Shown here in pieces: positions 53,569 through 62,979 of a DNA stretch of 64,000 nucleotides. The translations under genes were made by a program, and so were the position numbers. A model generated the notes under the pieces. The model was not told the DNA's origin and made no database searches. It saw nothing but the letters and a program-made list of their open reading frames with translations. Where the stretch lies: NCBI GenBank assembly GCA_965229445.1, contig OZ245876.1, positions 3,162,001-3,226,000 of the forward strand, read 5' to 3'. Within the stretch, counting starts at the first letter, position 1. Each line of letters begins with the position of its first letter. The stretch is from Owenweeksia sp965229445 (GTDB lineage: Bacteria > Bacteroidota > Bacteroidia > Flavobacteriales > Schleiferiaceae).

Positions 53569-54768
53569 ATGATTGAATCTAAAACCAGTATCAACCCCAA
53601 TATCAGGGAGTCTGCCGTAGTAATTGGTGTAATCAGTCCTTTTCAACCTGAAGAGCAGCTTGCGGAATACTTGGATGAGCTTGAATTTCTAGCGGATACT
53701 GCCGGAGCAGATGTCGACAAAAGATTTACGCAAAAGCTTGAAAAACCTCATCCAAAAACCTTTTTAGGCACCGGGAAAATCAACGAAATAGCCGGGTTTA
53801 TCAAAGAAAATAAAATAGACCTCGCCATTTTCGATGATGAACTGAGCCCCTCTCAATTAAAAAATGTTGAGAAGATCCTGGACTGTAAGGTATTGGATCG
53901 CACCAATCTCATTCTCGACATTTTTGCCAAAAGAGCGCAGACTTCTTATGCCCGTACTCAGGTGGAGCTGGCTCAATATGAATACCTGTTGCCACGTCTC
54001 ACTAACTTATGGACTCACCTAAGTAAGCAAAAGGGTGGCATTGGGATGAAAGGTCCTGGGGAACGTGAAATTGAAACTGACCGGCGGATTATCCGGGACA
54101 AAATCACCCTGCTCAAGAAGAAACTTGAGAAGATTGATAAGCAAATGGCCGTGCAAAGAGGAAACAGAGGATCCCTTATTCGAGTGGCCCTGGTGGGTTA
54201 CACGAATGTGGGTAAATCCACCTTAATGAACCTCCTCAGCAAATCAGAGGTTTTTGCAGAAAATAAACTCTTTGCCACCTTAGATACCACCGTTAGGAAG
54301 GTGGTTATAAAAAACCTGCCCTTTCTATTAACAGACACCGTAGGATTTATCAGAAAACTGCCCACGCAATTGGTGGAATCATTTAAGTCTACGCTGGATG
54401 AAGTAAGAGAAGCCGACCTGCTGGTGCATGTCGTAGATATTTCACACCCCAATTTTGAAGAACACATAGATACGGTAAATCGAACCATTGCTGACATTGG
54501 TGTAAAGGATAAACCCACCCTGATGGTATTCAACAAAATTGACCTATACACGCATGAAGAAAAGCAAGAGGATGACCTCTCTCCTAAGCAAAAAAAACAT
54601 CTGAATCTGGAAGACTGGAAAAAAACCTGGTTCGCTAAATATGCCAATAACGTAGTTTTCATCTCGGCTCGAAATCATGAAAACACGGATGAACTCAAAA
54701 ATCGTTTGTATGAGTCCGTTGCAGAAATGCATGCTGAGAGGTTTCCCTATAATAATTTTTTGTACTAA
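53569..54768 (+). CDS. hflX: GTPase HflX
   Basis: A ribosome-associated GTPase that rescues or splits stalled or heat-damaged ribosomes. 399 residues: N-terminal HflX domain (DKRFTQKLEKPHPKTFLGTG, then KVLDRTNLILDIFAKRAQTS, YARTQVELAQYEYLLPRL), the GGIGMKGPGEREIETDRR linker, the G domain with P-loop GYTNVGKSTLMNLL, DTVGF switch II, and NKID near residue 317. Length and motifs are normal. Confidence 0.97.
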   Translation: MIESKTSINPNIRESAVVIGVISPFQPEEQLAEYLDELEFLADTAGADVDKRFTQKLEKPHPKTFLGTGKINEIAGFIKENKIDLAIFDDELSPSQLKNVEKILDCKVLDRTNLILDIFAKRAQTSYARTQVELAQYEYLLPRLTNLWTHLSKQKGGIGMKGPGEREIETDRRIIRDKITLLKKKLEKIDKQMAVQRGNRGSLIRVALVGYTNVGKSTLMNLLSKSEVFAENKLFATLDTTVRKVVIKNLPFLLTDTVGFIRKLPTQLVESFKSTLDEVREADLLVHVVDISHPNFEEHIDTVNRTIADIGVKDKPTLMVFNKIDLYTHEEKQEDDLSPKQKKHLNLEDWKKTWFAKYANNVVFISARNHENTDELKNRLYESVAEMHAERFPYNNFLY

Positions 54769-54926
54769 CCTATCAGGGTGCAAGGAGCGTTGAACGGAGG
54801 GAATAATGCTATCTTAAAAAACTTTGTATCATATCGCAATTATCAAATAGGCATGGCATTAAATGACCACAAGAATGAATATTCAATATTGGTATTAGCG
54901 CAACATGATCTACTAAATCTAACACT

Positions 54927-55802
54927 ATGAGGTCTTTGTTTAGACTCCTTTCAATTCTGCTTATCCTCACAGGTTCCCGTATGTCTGCTCAGGCTTATGA
55001 ATCCTTATTTGGCTCGATTTCCACTTCCTGGGATATAGCAATTGGGTACTGTGATGCGGTAACCACGGAGAGTGGTTTTGTTATAGGTGACACGATTATT
55101 AATGCTAAAACCTATAAGATTTTAGGTGGATTCCAAGGTTTTTCAGGCTTTGCCGGATACATAAGGGAAGATACCCTACAAGGTAAAGCCTGGTTTTACA
55201 ATGAATATCAAAAGCAGGAGTATCTGGCAATGGATCTAAACTTATCCGTAGGTGATACCTTTAACATCTACGATTATGGAAACACGGCTCACCCATATCT
55301 GGTTGACAGCGTTTATAGTTTAAATAATCGCAAACATGTACGCCTAAACGTGTCAATATCCATATGCACGAGCATTGAACAAATTACATTTATTGAAGGC
55401 GTTGGCACAAATGCCGGTCTGTTCTTTCAGGGCAATTATTTTGATCCTATCCCCAATTACATGCTATGTCAACATAAAAATGGCAGTCAGGTAGCCAGCA
55501 ATCTACTTTATCCAGACACCTGTTTCCTTCATGTAGTCCATCTTCCGGAGCTAAAGTTTAGTGATAACAAGCTCCAAGTATTCCCGAATCCAGCACATGA
55601 AGAATTAAATATTGAACTGAATATGGTCATTGGTAGTTCAACCAGACTGAGCGTTTACAATGAGCTGGGTGAAAGAATTTTTTCAACTGCTGTTTCACAA
55701 AAAAGACTAAAAATTGACATCGCCCGGTTGCCATCTGGAATCTACACTATTGTGATAGGCGATAGCTATAGTTTCGTGTCTGGTATGTTCATCAAACAAT
55801 AG
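54927..55802 (+). CDS. Secreted protein with T9SS type A sorting domain
   Basis: 291 residues. Signal peptide (LFRLLSILLILTGSRMSAQ), then a beta-rich mature domain of about 185 residues with no enzyme motif (ISTSWDIAIGYCDAVTTESG, AMDLNLSVGDTFNIYD). The C-terminal 85 residues are a complete sorting domain (LQVFPNPAHEELNIELN, LSVYNELGERIFSTA, RLPSGIYTIVIGD). Passenger function unknown. It stands alone between hflX and a stress-protein gene. Confidence 0.85.
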   Translation: MRSLFRLLSILLILTGSRMSAQAYESLFGSISTSWDIAIGYCDAVTTESGFVIGDTIINAKTYKILGGFQGFSGFAGYIREDTLQGKAWFYNEYQKQEYLAMDLNLSVGDTFNIYDYGNTAHPYLVDSVYSLNNRKHVRLNVSISICTSIEQITFIEGVGTNAGLFFQGNYFDPIPNYMLCQHKNGSQVASNLLYPDTCFLHVVHLPELKFSDNKLQVFPNPAHEELNIELNMVIGSSTRLSVYNELGERIFSTAVSQKRLKIDIARLPSGIYTIVIGDSYSFVSGMFIKQ

Positions 55803-56002
55803 TGGACGCCAGGGGTTTTTATATCTAATGTCATTAAACCAGAACCAACTTGCGTGACATGGGCATATAGTCTGGCCATGAGCCCTATGAAGGAATAAAA
55901 TAAATGAGATTAACACTGTTTTTAGCATCCATATAAATTGGAAATATGGTTACTTTAGCATTAGTTGATGCCCGAGCCAAATAATCTAACTGATCCTTAA
56001 TA

Positions 56003-56809
56003 ATGCGAGTATTACTGCCAACCGACTTTTCTGAAAACGCCACCTTAGCAACCATGTTTGCCTTGGATATCGCCAAGCGCACGAACGGTCACATCTTAGC
56101 GCTTCATGCCTACGATGTACCGCACTATGAGCGAAGCATGACCACCTCTCTGCTCCTCGAAATGAAAAAGTCTGCCGAACAAAATATGGCTGAGTTTGAG
56201 ATGGAATATCTCACGAATGCCGGGGTGAGTTACGAATGTCATGTAATGATTGGCAACCCCATCAGACTTAGTAAAGAGATGGTGGTAAACCACGATTTGG
56301 ATATGTTGGTCATGGGCACAAAGGGTGCCAGTGGGATAGAAGAATTCCTGATCGGGTCTAATGCCGCTTCGGTCATACACAATGTTGAGGTGCCTGTGTT
56401 GGTGGTCCCCCCGAGTTCAAAAGTGAAACCAATCAAAAAAATAGTTTTAGCTACTGACCTGGCATTTAAATCAAAGAAACCACCCCTGATGAGATTGGCA
56501 AAATTTGCCAAAGTTTACGATTCTGAAGTTTTTCTACTCCATATTCAGGCAGATACGGGTATTCCGGAAGGATCCAGGGAATTGGTTGCAGAAGCTATGG
56601 GTGATGTGAAGCACAGCTATCACATCAATTCCAAAACTGATGACATTGAAAAAGCCATTCTGGATTTTTGTGAAGAAAAGGAAACAGATGTCGTTTGCGC
56701 CATAAGTAAGCGATATGGATTTTGGCAGGGTTTATTCCACAAGAGTCTGACTTCCAAACTAGCTTATCACAGCAAGATTCCATTACTTGCTTTACATGAA
56801 CCAAAGTAA
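56003..56809 (+). CDS. Tandem universal stress protein
   Basis: 268 residues made of two Usp domains. The first (1 to ~138) begins MRVLLPTDFSENATLATMFA and holds the nucleotide-loop MGTKGASGIEEFLIGSNAAS, then VPVLVVPP, the ATP-binding Usp pattern. The second (~145-268) begins KKIVLATDLAFKSKKPPLMR but has a degenerate G-loop (AISKRYGFWQGLFHKSLTSK). It is usual in Bacteroidota that the first domain binds the nucleotide. It lies 7 bases before the DAHP synthase gene. Confidence 0.93.
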   Translation: MRVLLPTDFSENATLATMFALDIAKRTNGHILALHAYDVPHYERSMTTSLLLEMKKSAEQNMAEFEMEYLTNAGVSYECHVMIGNPIRLSKEMVVNHDLDMLVMGTKGASGIEEFLIGSNAASVIHNVEVPVLVVPPSSKVKPIKKIVLATDLAFKSKKPPLMRLAKFAKVYDSEVFLLHIQADTGIPEGSRELVAEAMGDVKHSYHINSKTDDIEKAILDFCEEKETDVVCAISKRYGFWQGLFHKSLTSKLAYHSKIPLLALHEPK

Positions 56810-56816
56810 TCTCTGA

Positions 56817-57908
56817 ATGAAGGATGAGGCCGCAAACTGGCCGGCATGGATGAAAGCAGGTAATGATCCCTATTTAATAGCGGGTCCATGCAGCGTTGAA
56901 GGTGAGAATCAGATCATGCTTACCGCAGAACAGATCGCAAAAACCGGTCTTGCCTCTGCCCTGCGTGGCGGCGTATGGAAACCTCGTACCAGTCCCGGAA
57001 AATTTGAAGGATCAGGTACTCCCGCATTAGCCTGGCTCAAGCAAGCTGGTGATGCGTATCAGCTACCAGTAATTACCGAAGTAGCCAACGCCCGACACGT
57101 TGAAGAAGCCCTTAAGGCCGGTATTGATATGCTTTGGATTGGGGCGAGAACCACGGTGAACCCTTTTTACGTGCAAGAAATTGCTGATGCTCTAAGAGGA
57201 GTTGACATACCCGTCATGGTTAAAAATCCCATCCATCCCGAAATCAAGCTTTGGCTGGGTGCAATCGAAAGGATAAAGAATTCTGGTATTGATAAAGTAG
57301 CCGCTATTCACCGCGGGTTTTATAGTTACCAAAGCCGGGTGTTCCGCAATGAACCTAAATGGGAGCTCTACTTTGAATTGCGCAGATTGGATCCGGATAT
57401 CCCACTAATTTGTGATCCTAGCCACATTGCAGGAAAACGCGATCTGCTGAAAGAAATCTGCCAGAGTGCCTTAGATCTTGGTATCGGCGGATTTATGATA
57501 GAAACGCATTTAGATCCCGATCATGCTTTAAGCGACCCTGAACAGCAGATCACACCCAATGAATTGCAGGAATTGATAGATGGTTTGGAAACCCGAACCG
57601 ATATGATCAATGATGATGAACTTATTCACCAACTGGAGTATCTGCGAAATCAGATTGACACGGTGGATGAAGAGCTGTTAGCTACCCTTCAAAAGAGAAT
57701 TCATATTGTTGAGGAAATAGGTGAGGTCAAGAATGAGAACCAGGTTACAATATTCCAAATGAAAAGGTGGATGAACATTCTGCACAACCGCAAAGAGTTG
57801 GCCTTAAAGTTAAACCTGGACCCTCAAATTGTGCACGAATTGTTTCAGTCCATTCACAAATATTCAATTGACGTTCAAATCAAAGCAAAAGCGGTAGAAA
57901 AGTCTTAA
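56817..57908 (+). CDS. Bifunctional DAHP synthase / chorismate mutase
   Basis: First step of the shikimate pathway fused to the branch step to prephenate. 363 residues. Residues ~10-260 are a type I KDO8P/DAHP-like synthase (LIAGPCSVEGENQIM, LRGGVWKPRTSPGKFEG, WIGARTTVNPF, KNPIHPEIKLW, CDPSHIAGKR, IETHLDPDHALSD). Residues ~275-360 are an AroQ-type chorismate mutase (LRNQIDTVDEELLATLQKRI, QMKRWMNILHNR). This order is typical of Bacteroidota. The fused mutase probably makes the synthase sensitive to feedback. Confidence 0.95.
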   Translation: MKDEAANWPAWMKAGNDPYLIAGPCSVEGENQIMLTAEQIAKTGLASALRGGVWKPRTSPGKFEGSGTPALAWLKQAGDAYQLPVITEVANARHVEEALKAGIDMLWIGARTTVNPFYVQEIADALRGVDIPVMVKNPIHPEIKLWLGAIERIKNSGIDKVAAIHRGFYSYQSRVFRNEPKWELYFELRRLDPDIPLICDPSHIAGKRDLLKEICQSALDLGIGGFMIETHLDPDHALSDPEQQITPNELQELIDGLETRTDMINDDELIHQLEYLRNQIDTVDEELLATLQKRIHIVEEIGEVKNENQVTIFQMKRWMNILHNRKELALKLNLDPQIVHELFQSIHKYSIDVQIKAKAVEKS

Positions 57909-57931
57909 CTTAAATAGACTTACTTAATACG

Positions 57932-59644
57932 ATGGAATACCGCTGGATACAAAAACCAACTCCGGATCGCAATCTGGTTTTAAAGCTTCACCAGGCACTA
58001 AATATTGACCCCCTACTCTGTACCTTGCTGGTGCATAGAGAGGTAACAGACTTCGAGTCCGCTAAATCATTCTTTCGACCCTCGCTAAATCAACTTCATT
58101 ATCCTTTTCAGATGAGGGATATGGACCGCGCCGTGGCAAGAATTAATCAAGCCATACGCGAAAACGAATCGATTCTTATCTATGGAGATTATGATGTGGA
58201 TGGCACCACCTCAGTAGCTTTGATGTATTCCTTCTTGAGCCGGCATTACGAGATGTTAGACACCTATATTCCCGATAGATACAAAGAAGGCTACGGTGTT
58301 TCATTTGCAGGAATAAATTACGCGGAAGACAACGGAATTAAACTAATTATTGCCCTGGACTGCGGTATTAAAGCTCATAAGCAAGTGGAGTATGCACACA
58401 GCAAAGGAATTGATTTTATCATTTGCGATCACCACCAACCGGGTAACACTTTGCCCCCAGCTACCGCAGTGCTGGATCCCAAGCGTCAGGATTGTTTATA
58501 TCCTTACGATGAACTAAGTGGCTGTGGCGTAGGATTTAAGCTGGTTCAGGCACTCTGCAAAGATTGGAACTTAGAGGATAATGAATGGTATGGTCTGCTG
58601 GATTTACTAGCGATCAGCATTGGTGCAGATATCGTCCCTATTACCGGTGAAAACAGAATTCTGGCATACTACGGACTTAAAATCATAAACGAACACCCAC
58701 GCCGAAGCATAAGACATTTAAAAAAGCTTGCAGGACAAGAAGGAAAAGAGTTGAGTATTACGGATGTGGTCTTTATGATCGCACCGCGAATTAATGCAGC
58801 GGGACGGATATCACACGGTCAGGAGGCAGTGTCATTATTGATTAGCAATGATGAAGAGGAATTGAAAAAACTGGCAACTGAAATAGACAACCACAACGTC
58901 CAGCGAAAGCAACTCGATAAGGAAATTACGGAGGCGGCCCTAAAAATGATTGAAAGGGAAGAGATGCTTCACAGCACGGTTGTATTTAACCCTGAATGGC
59001 ACAAGGGAGTGATAGGAATAGTTGCGTCCAGGCTGATTGAGAATCACTACCGGCCCACAATAGTGTTTACGGAGAGTAACGGCATTCTGGCTGGCTCTGC
59101 ACGATCCGTGCAGGGTTTTGATATCTACACAGCCCTGAGTGCCTGTGATGATATTCTGGAGCAATTTGGAGGCCATAAATACGCCGCAGGGATGACTCTG
59201 AAGCCCGAACGGCTGAATGACTTTAAACTTCGCTTTGAAAGCGTAGTTGCGGATTCCATTCTTAGTGATCAAAAGATTCCAAGTCTGGCGATTGACGCTC
59301 AGTTAAGCTTTTCTGATATCAACCAGCGATTGTATAAGATCCTCAAGCGCTTTGCCCCTCACGGTCCGGGTAACCTGGCGCCCATATTTCAAACTGATAA
59401 CCTCAGAGACTGCGGAAGTAGATTGGTAGGAAAGGATAAATCCCATCTCAAATTGAAAGTAATGGATCCTTCATCAGGAAAAGAACTAGCAGGAATAGCT
59501 TTTGGTATGTCGGAGAAGTTAGCGCTTTTACAAAGTGGTGAGGCCGTGTCGCTAGCCTATCACCTGGTGGAGAATAGTTTTAATGGCTTTACCTCACTAG
59601 AGTTAATGGTGAAAGACATTAAGCCAACCGAGCAAACGGCCTGA
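57932..59644 (+). CDS. recJ: Single-stranded-DNA-specific exonuclease RecJ
   Basis: Degrades ssDNA 5'-to-3' in recombination and mismatch repair. 570 residues: DHH-family domain with YGDYDVDGTTSVALMYSFL near 84, ALDCGIKAHKQ, and the DHH box FIICDHHQPG; the DHHA1 part has HKGVIGIVASRL, the SARS segment GSARSVQGFDIYTAL and the GGHKYAAGMTL glycine motif; the OB-fold tail follows. All metal ligands are present. It lies 23 bases after the DAHP synthase gene and is convergent with an M23 gene. Confidence 0.97.
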   Translation: MEYRWIQKPTPDRNLVLKLHQALNIDPLLCTLLVHREVTDFESAKSFFRPSLNQLHYPFQMRDMDRAVARINQAIRENESILIYGDYDVDGTTSVALMYSFLSRHYEMLDTYIPDRYKEGYGVSFAGINYAEDNGIKLIIALDCGIKAHKQVEYAHSKGIDFIICDHHQPGNTLPPATAVLDPKRQDCLYPYDELSGCGVGFKLVQALCKDWNLEDNEWYGLLDLLAISIGADIVPITGENRILAYYGLKIINEHPRRSIRHLKKLAGQEGKELSITDVVFMIAPRINAAGRISHGQEAVSLLISNDEEELKKLATEIDNHNVQRKQLDKEITEAALKMIEREEMLHSTVVFNPEWHKGVIGIVASRLIENHYRPTIVFTESNGILAGSARSVQGFDIYTALSACDDILEQFGGHKYAAGMTLKPERLNDFKLRFESVVADSILSDQKIPSLAIDAQLSFSDINQRLYKILKRFAPHGPGNLAPIFQTDNLRDCGSRLVGKDKSHLKLKVMDPSSGKELAGIAFGMSEKLALLQSGEAVSLAYHLVENSFNGFTSLELMVKDIKPTEQTA

Positions 59645-59649
59645 CTTAT

Positions 59650-60975
59650 TTAAACTTTATTATCCGGCTGGTCGTTTGAAACAATAAAGTTTCCTGCTTT
59701 ATCTGGATCATTTATTTCAATGGCATCCAATCTCCTTTTTAGCACTTCCATTTTCCGTATATATTCTTCTCTATATTCAGGCTTGATGGGATCTGCTTCA
59801 GGAAGTTCTTGTTTATAGGGATCCTTCTGTACTCCGTTTACCCAAAACCGGTAGCACACATGTGGACCGGTAGCCAAACCGGTACTACCCACGTAACCAA
59901 TCACATCTCCCTGCTTCACCACTTTCCCTGATTTTATCCCCTTGGCAAACTTGCTCATATGAAGATACTGGGTAGTATAGGTTGAATTGTGACGAATCTT
60001 GACGTAGTTTCCATTTCCTCGGGTATAAGAAGCGGCGATCACTTGTCCATCCGCGGTTGCCATAATTGGAGTACCTCGTGGGGCGGCATAATCTGTTCCC
60101 AGGTGCGATTTATAGCGTTTAAGTACGGGGTGAAATCTCTTTGGGCTGTAGCGACTGGAAATCCTGCTAAACTTTAGAGGAGCCTTTAAGAAGGCTTTAC
60201 GCAGTGTATTGCCCTTCTCATCAAAATAATCCCAATAGTTTTCTCCTTTCTCAAAAAAGAAGGAATAAAAATCACGATCACCATGATTAAAATTTGCAGC
60301 AATAATCTCACCCATACCCACATAGGTGGTGTCATCTATAAATCTTTGCTCATAAATAACCCGGTAGTTATCGCCCTTTTGGATGCGAAAGAAATCGATA
60401 CTCCAGGCATACATGGTTGATAACTCAACTACCAATTGCGGTGAAGCTCCATTCTCTATCAAACTCTCATAAAGGCTCGAATTGATAACACCACTGGTTT
60501 CTACTACTCGTACACTAACATCTTTATGACCCTCTTCAACTTTTATCGAATCAGAAAGGTCGAATATGTAGTAATCAATTTCAGAGGGCTGATACACCAT
60601 ATAGCGAGCGGTTTTGGTAGAATCACCTGCCTCGCAAAAAATGGAATAAGGTCTGCCTGACCTGATATACCGCACATCAAAAATATCTTTGAAATCAACG
60701 GCTATGCGATGTATTACCGAGTAATCGACTCCATAATTTAACAGGATATTCCCGAAGCTTTCGCCTCTCTCCACCACAGATTCCACTACCTCAAAAGAAT
60801 CGACAGGAATTCCAAATTTGTATACCGGATCTCTTTCGGGAAGATCTTCATGGGAGGAAATAATAGCTTCATTATCAGGATCGTCAACTTCAACTTTGTT
60901 GTTGATCTGAAAAGCTATGACTACCAACAAAACGGCGGCCACAGCCAAGGAAAGAAGAGCGAGTCTTTTCTTCAT
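59650..60975 (-). CDS. Membrane-anchored M23 metallopeptidase
   Basis: 441 residues. An N-terminal helix (LALLSLAVAAVLLVVIAF) anchors it in the inner membrane or serves as signal. A central domain (about 60-240, with VVERGESFGNILLNYGVDYS, GRPYSIFC, QKGDNYRVIYEQRF) is OapA/Csd3-like. The C-terminal LytM domain carries SHLGTDYAAPRGTPIMATAD (first His and Asp ligands), YLHMSKF and GPHVCYRFWVNG (last His). So the zinc site is intact and it probably cuts murein cross-bridges in cell growth or division. Convergent with recJ. Confidence 0.93.
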   Translation of the reverse strand: MKKRLALLSLAVAAVLLVVIAFQINNKVEVDDPDNEAIISSHEDLPERDPVYKFGIPVDSFEVVESVVERGESFGNILLNYGVDYSVIHRIAVDFKDIFDVRYIRSGRPYSIFCEAGDSTKTARYMVYQPSEIDYYIFDLSDSIKVEEGHKDVSVRVVETSGVINSSLYESLIENGASPQLVVELSTMYAWSIDFFRIQKGDNYRVIYEQRFIDDTTYVGMGEIIAANFNHGDRDFYSFFFEKGENYWDYFDEKGNTLRKAFLKAPLKFSRISSRYSPKRFHPVLKRYKSHLGTDYAAPRGTPIMATADGQVIAASYTRGNGNYVKIRHNSTYTTQYLHMSKFAKGIKSGKVVKQGDVIGYVGSTGLATGPHVCYRFWVNGVQKDPYKQELPEADPIKPEYREEYIRKMEVLKRRLDAIEINDPDKAGNFIVSNDQPDNKV

Positions 60976-61256
60976 AAGTACTGCTGCTGTATCAAATGAT
61001 TCTATAAGAAACCTTACTCTACAAAGATAGAGGAATGACTAGCCTGCAAATGCTGGTAGTAAGCAAGAGGTTTTCAGCCTACAGTTGTTGAAGACTTTTT
61101 AACATTTATTCCTCTATACTTTAACATTCTAAGGGCAAAAATTAACGATCCGCCACTATAAAGACCAAGGGATGAAGATTACTTTTGAGCACCGCTGCCT
61201 TACCCCATCTGCTTTTAGTGAGCTATTGTTTAACGAATTAAGGAGTAAAATAATAC

Positions 61257-61622
61257 ATGAAAACCTTGATATATTTAAGCCTGTTAATTTCAATCTTCCT
61301 TCTTAGTGCCTGTAAAAAGGCAAATCCGTTTTCCCAATATGAGGGTAGCTGGTCTGGTCAATATTCAGGAGATGACTTCGGCAATTGGAATGCTACCATA
61401 GACAATGATGGGGTCGTAACCGGTTCAGCAGTCTCAGACTCATTTCCCACAATTTCATTTAGCCTTACGGGAAATATAACAGCATCTGGTGACTTTAACG
61501 CTAAGGCGGATTTATTTATTCAATCCATTGATTTTGAAGGTCAGATAAGTAACTCCGCGGTAAGCGGAACCTGGAAAAATGAAGATGGCCATCAAGGAGA
61601 TTGGAGCGGTATCAAGGATTAA
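61257..61622 (+). CDS. Small lipoprotein of unknown function
   Basis: 121 residues with lipobox Leu-Ser-Ala-Cys (LLISIFLLSACKKANPF). The mature part is a short beta-sandwich-like domain with repeated G-x-W patterns (EGSWSGQYSGDDFGNWNATI, VSGTWKNEDGHQGDWSGIKD), a pattern seen in many small Bacteroidota lipoproteins. The 281-base gap upstream (60976-61256) holds no recognised element. Function unknown. Confidence 0.7.
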   Translation: MKTLIYLSLLISIFLLSACKKANPFSQYEGSWSGQYSGDDFGNWNATIDNDGVVTGSAVSDSFPTISFSLTGNITASGDFNAKADLFIQSIDFEGQISNSAVSGTWKNEDGHQGDWSGIKD

Positions 61623-61733
61623 AGAGCAGGCGAATTTTAAGCGGTACTTTTTAACAAGCTTAGTCTGCAAATCCGGGTTGAACTTTTAAGGGATAGAACC
61701 ACCACCTCAAGTATGGAGAAGCTTTATTCTTCT

Positions 61734-62549
61734 TTATTGAAACTTAATGGGATGGCGAAGATTTTCATACTCCACCAAATCCATCTTGATTTTTCCTACC
61801 AATAGTTCAGCCTCCAGGCGAATTGGCACTTTGTTCTCATCATCAGTAACCCAAAGGGTTAAACCTTCCTTATCACTAAACACCCGACCTTCCTGAACCA
61901 CGGGAATCAGCTTTTTGCAACGAACTTTTCCCCAATTGGTTTTTATGGTTTCCACGCCCATCAATTTCAGACGAAAGGAAAAATCTTCATAATCAAGAAA
62001 CATATTAACCGGCAAAAAATCTCCTGGTTTAAGCTCATCTGTATTTACACATCTGGCATAGTACAAGGCACTGAGCATATCCTGTGAGTACGGGATAATA
62101 GAATAGGTTTTCTCAGGTTTATCAATGGTTTCGGTGACCTTACTGCTGTAATGATCGAATTTTAAATGTCGCTTGATGATAAATCCGTCTTCATCCACAT
62201 CACGGATAAATTCCCAGGGTAGAATTGCTTTCGTATCAATGTATGATTCATAACGATCTCGGGTCGGAAAGAACCATTCCGCCATACCTACCGACCTACC
62301 TTCGCCAATCATATGATAAACCGGCCGGTCATTCCTATGCGAAATTTCTTTTACCCGAAGCTCGGCAATGCCAGCATTTATTATTCCATAATGTATGCGG
62401 TATTTTAAATACTCGCCTACCTTAAAGGCATTATTCTCCAGGGCACGCAGCCCGGTATCTGCTTCCGTATTCTCTTGATTTACAGAAATACTTTGGCCGC
62501 CAACCAGCGGAGACAGGCAAAGTGCGATAAAGAAAAGATAAGCTTTCAT
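61734..62549 (-). CDS. DUF3108 family secreted protein
   Basis: 271 residues with a signal peptide (AYLFFIALCLSPLVGGQ). The mature part (FKVGEYLKYRIHYGIINAG, AEWFFPTRDRYESYIDTKA, ITLWVTDDENKVPIRLEAEL) fits DUF3108, a beta-rich periplasmic family of unknown role. Length is normal. It is upstream in the same direction as nothing obvious; the small gene at 62860 precedes it by 41 bases and may be co-transcribed. Confidence 0.85.
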   Translation of the reverse strand: MKAYLFFIALCLSPLVGGQSISVNQENTEADTGLRALENNAFKVGEYLKYRIHYGIINAGIAELRVKEISHRNDRPVYHMIGEGRSVGMAEWFFPTRDRYESYIDTKAILPWEFIRDVDEDGFIIKRHLKFDHYSSKVTETIDKPEKTYSIIPYSQDMLSALYYARCVNTDELKPGDFLPVNMFLDYEDFSFRLKLMGVETIKTNWGKVRCKKLIPVVQEGRVFSDKEGLTLWVTDDENKVPIRLEAELLVGKIKMDLVEYENLRHPIKFQ

Positions 62550-62590
62550 GGGTCGTTATTTCCCAAAAAAGTACAAAACCGATGCCAATC

Positions 62591-62860
62591 TTACTTCAGA
62601 TCTTTTGCGTCTTTGGTGATACCACCTCTCACAGAACCGTAAACTTCTTCAAAGTTACTGTCGTAACCGGGAATCAAATCAATATTGTAATACCGCTTGA
62701 TTTCCATGAGGGTTAACACCAGAATCACTAGCCAGGTTAAGATGCCGGCCGTTTTAAGTAAGATTTGAAAGTTTTCTTTAACCACTGCCCACCTTTCCTC
62801 TTTGGTGGCAGGCCAGTTATCACGGAATACGCGTTTTATGCGGTTAAAGCTGAGGATCAT
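62591..62860 (-). CDS. Small one-helix membrane protein of unknown function
   Basis: 89 residues: a basic cytoplasmic lead (NRIKRVFRDNWPATKEERWA), one membrane helix (TAGILTWLVILVLTLMEI), then a short tail (YYNIDLIPGYDSNFEEVYGS). No family recognised. It lies between leuS and the DUF3108 gene, all on the minus strand. Confidence 0.6.
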   Translation of the reverse strand: MILSFNRIKRVFRDNWPATKEERWAVVKENFQILLKTAGILTWLVILVLTLMEIKRYYNIDLIPGYDSNFEEVYGSVRGGITKDAKDLK

Positions 62861-62979
62861 AGTTATTGGTTAAGGAGTTTCGAAGATAATAATATTCAAT
62901 GCAGACCAGTTTACTTTTCGCTAAAAAGCTCACTCAGGGTTTTTTGAATTGAAAAATTACTCTTGAACCAGCCACCTCA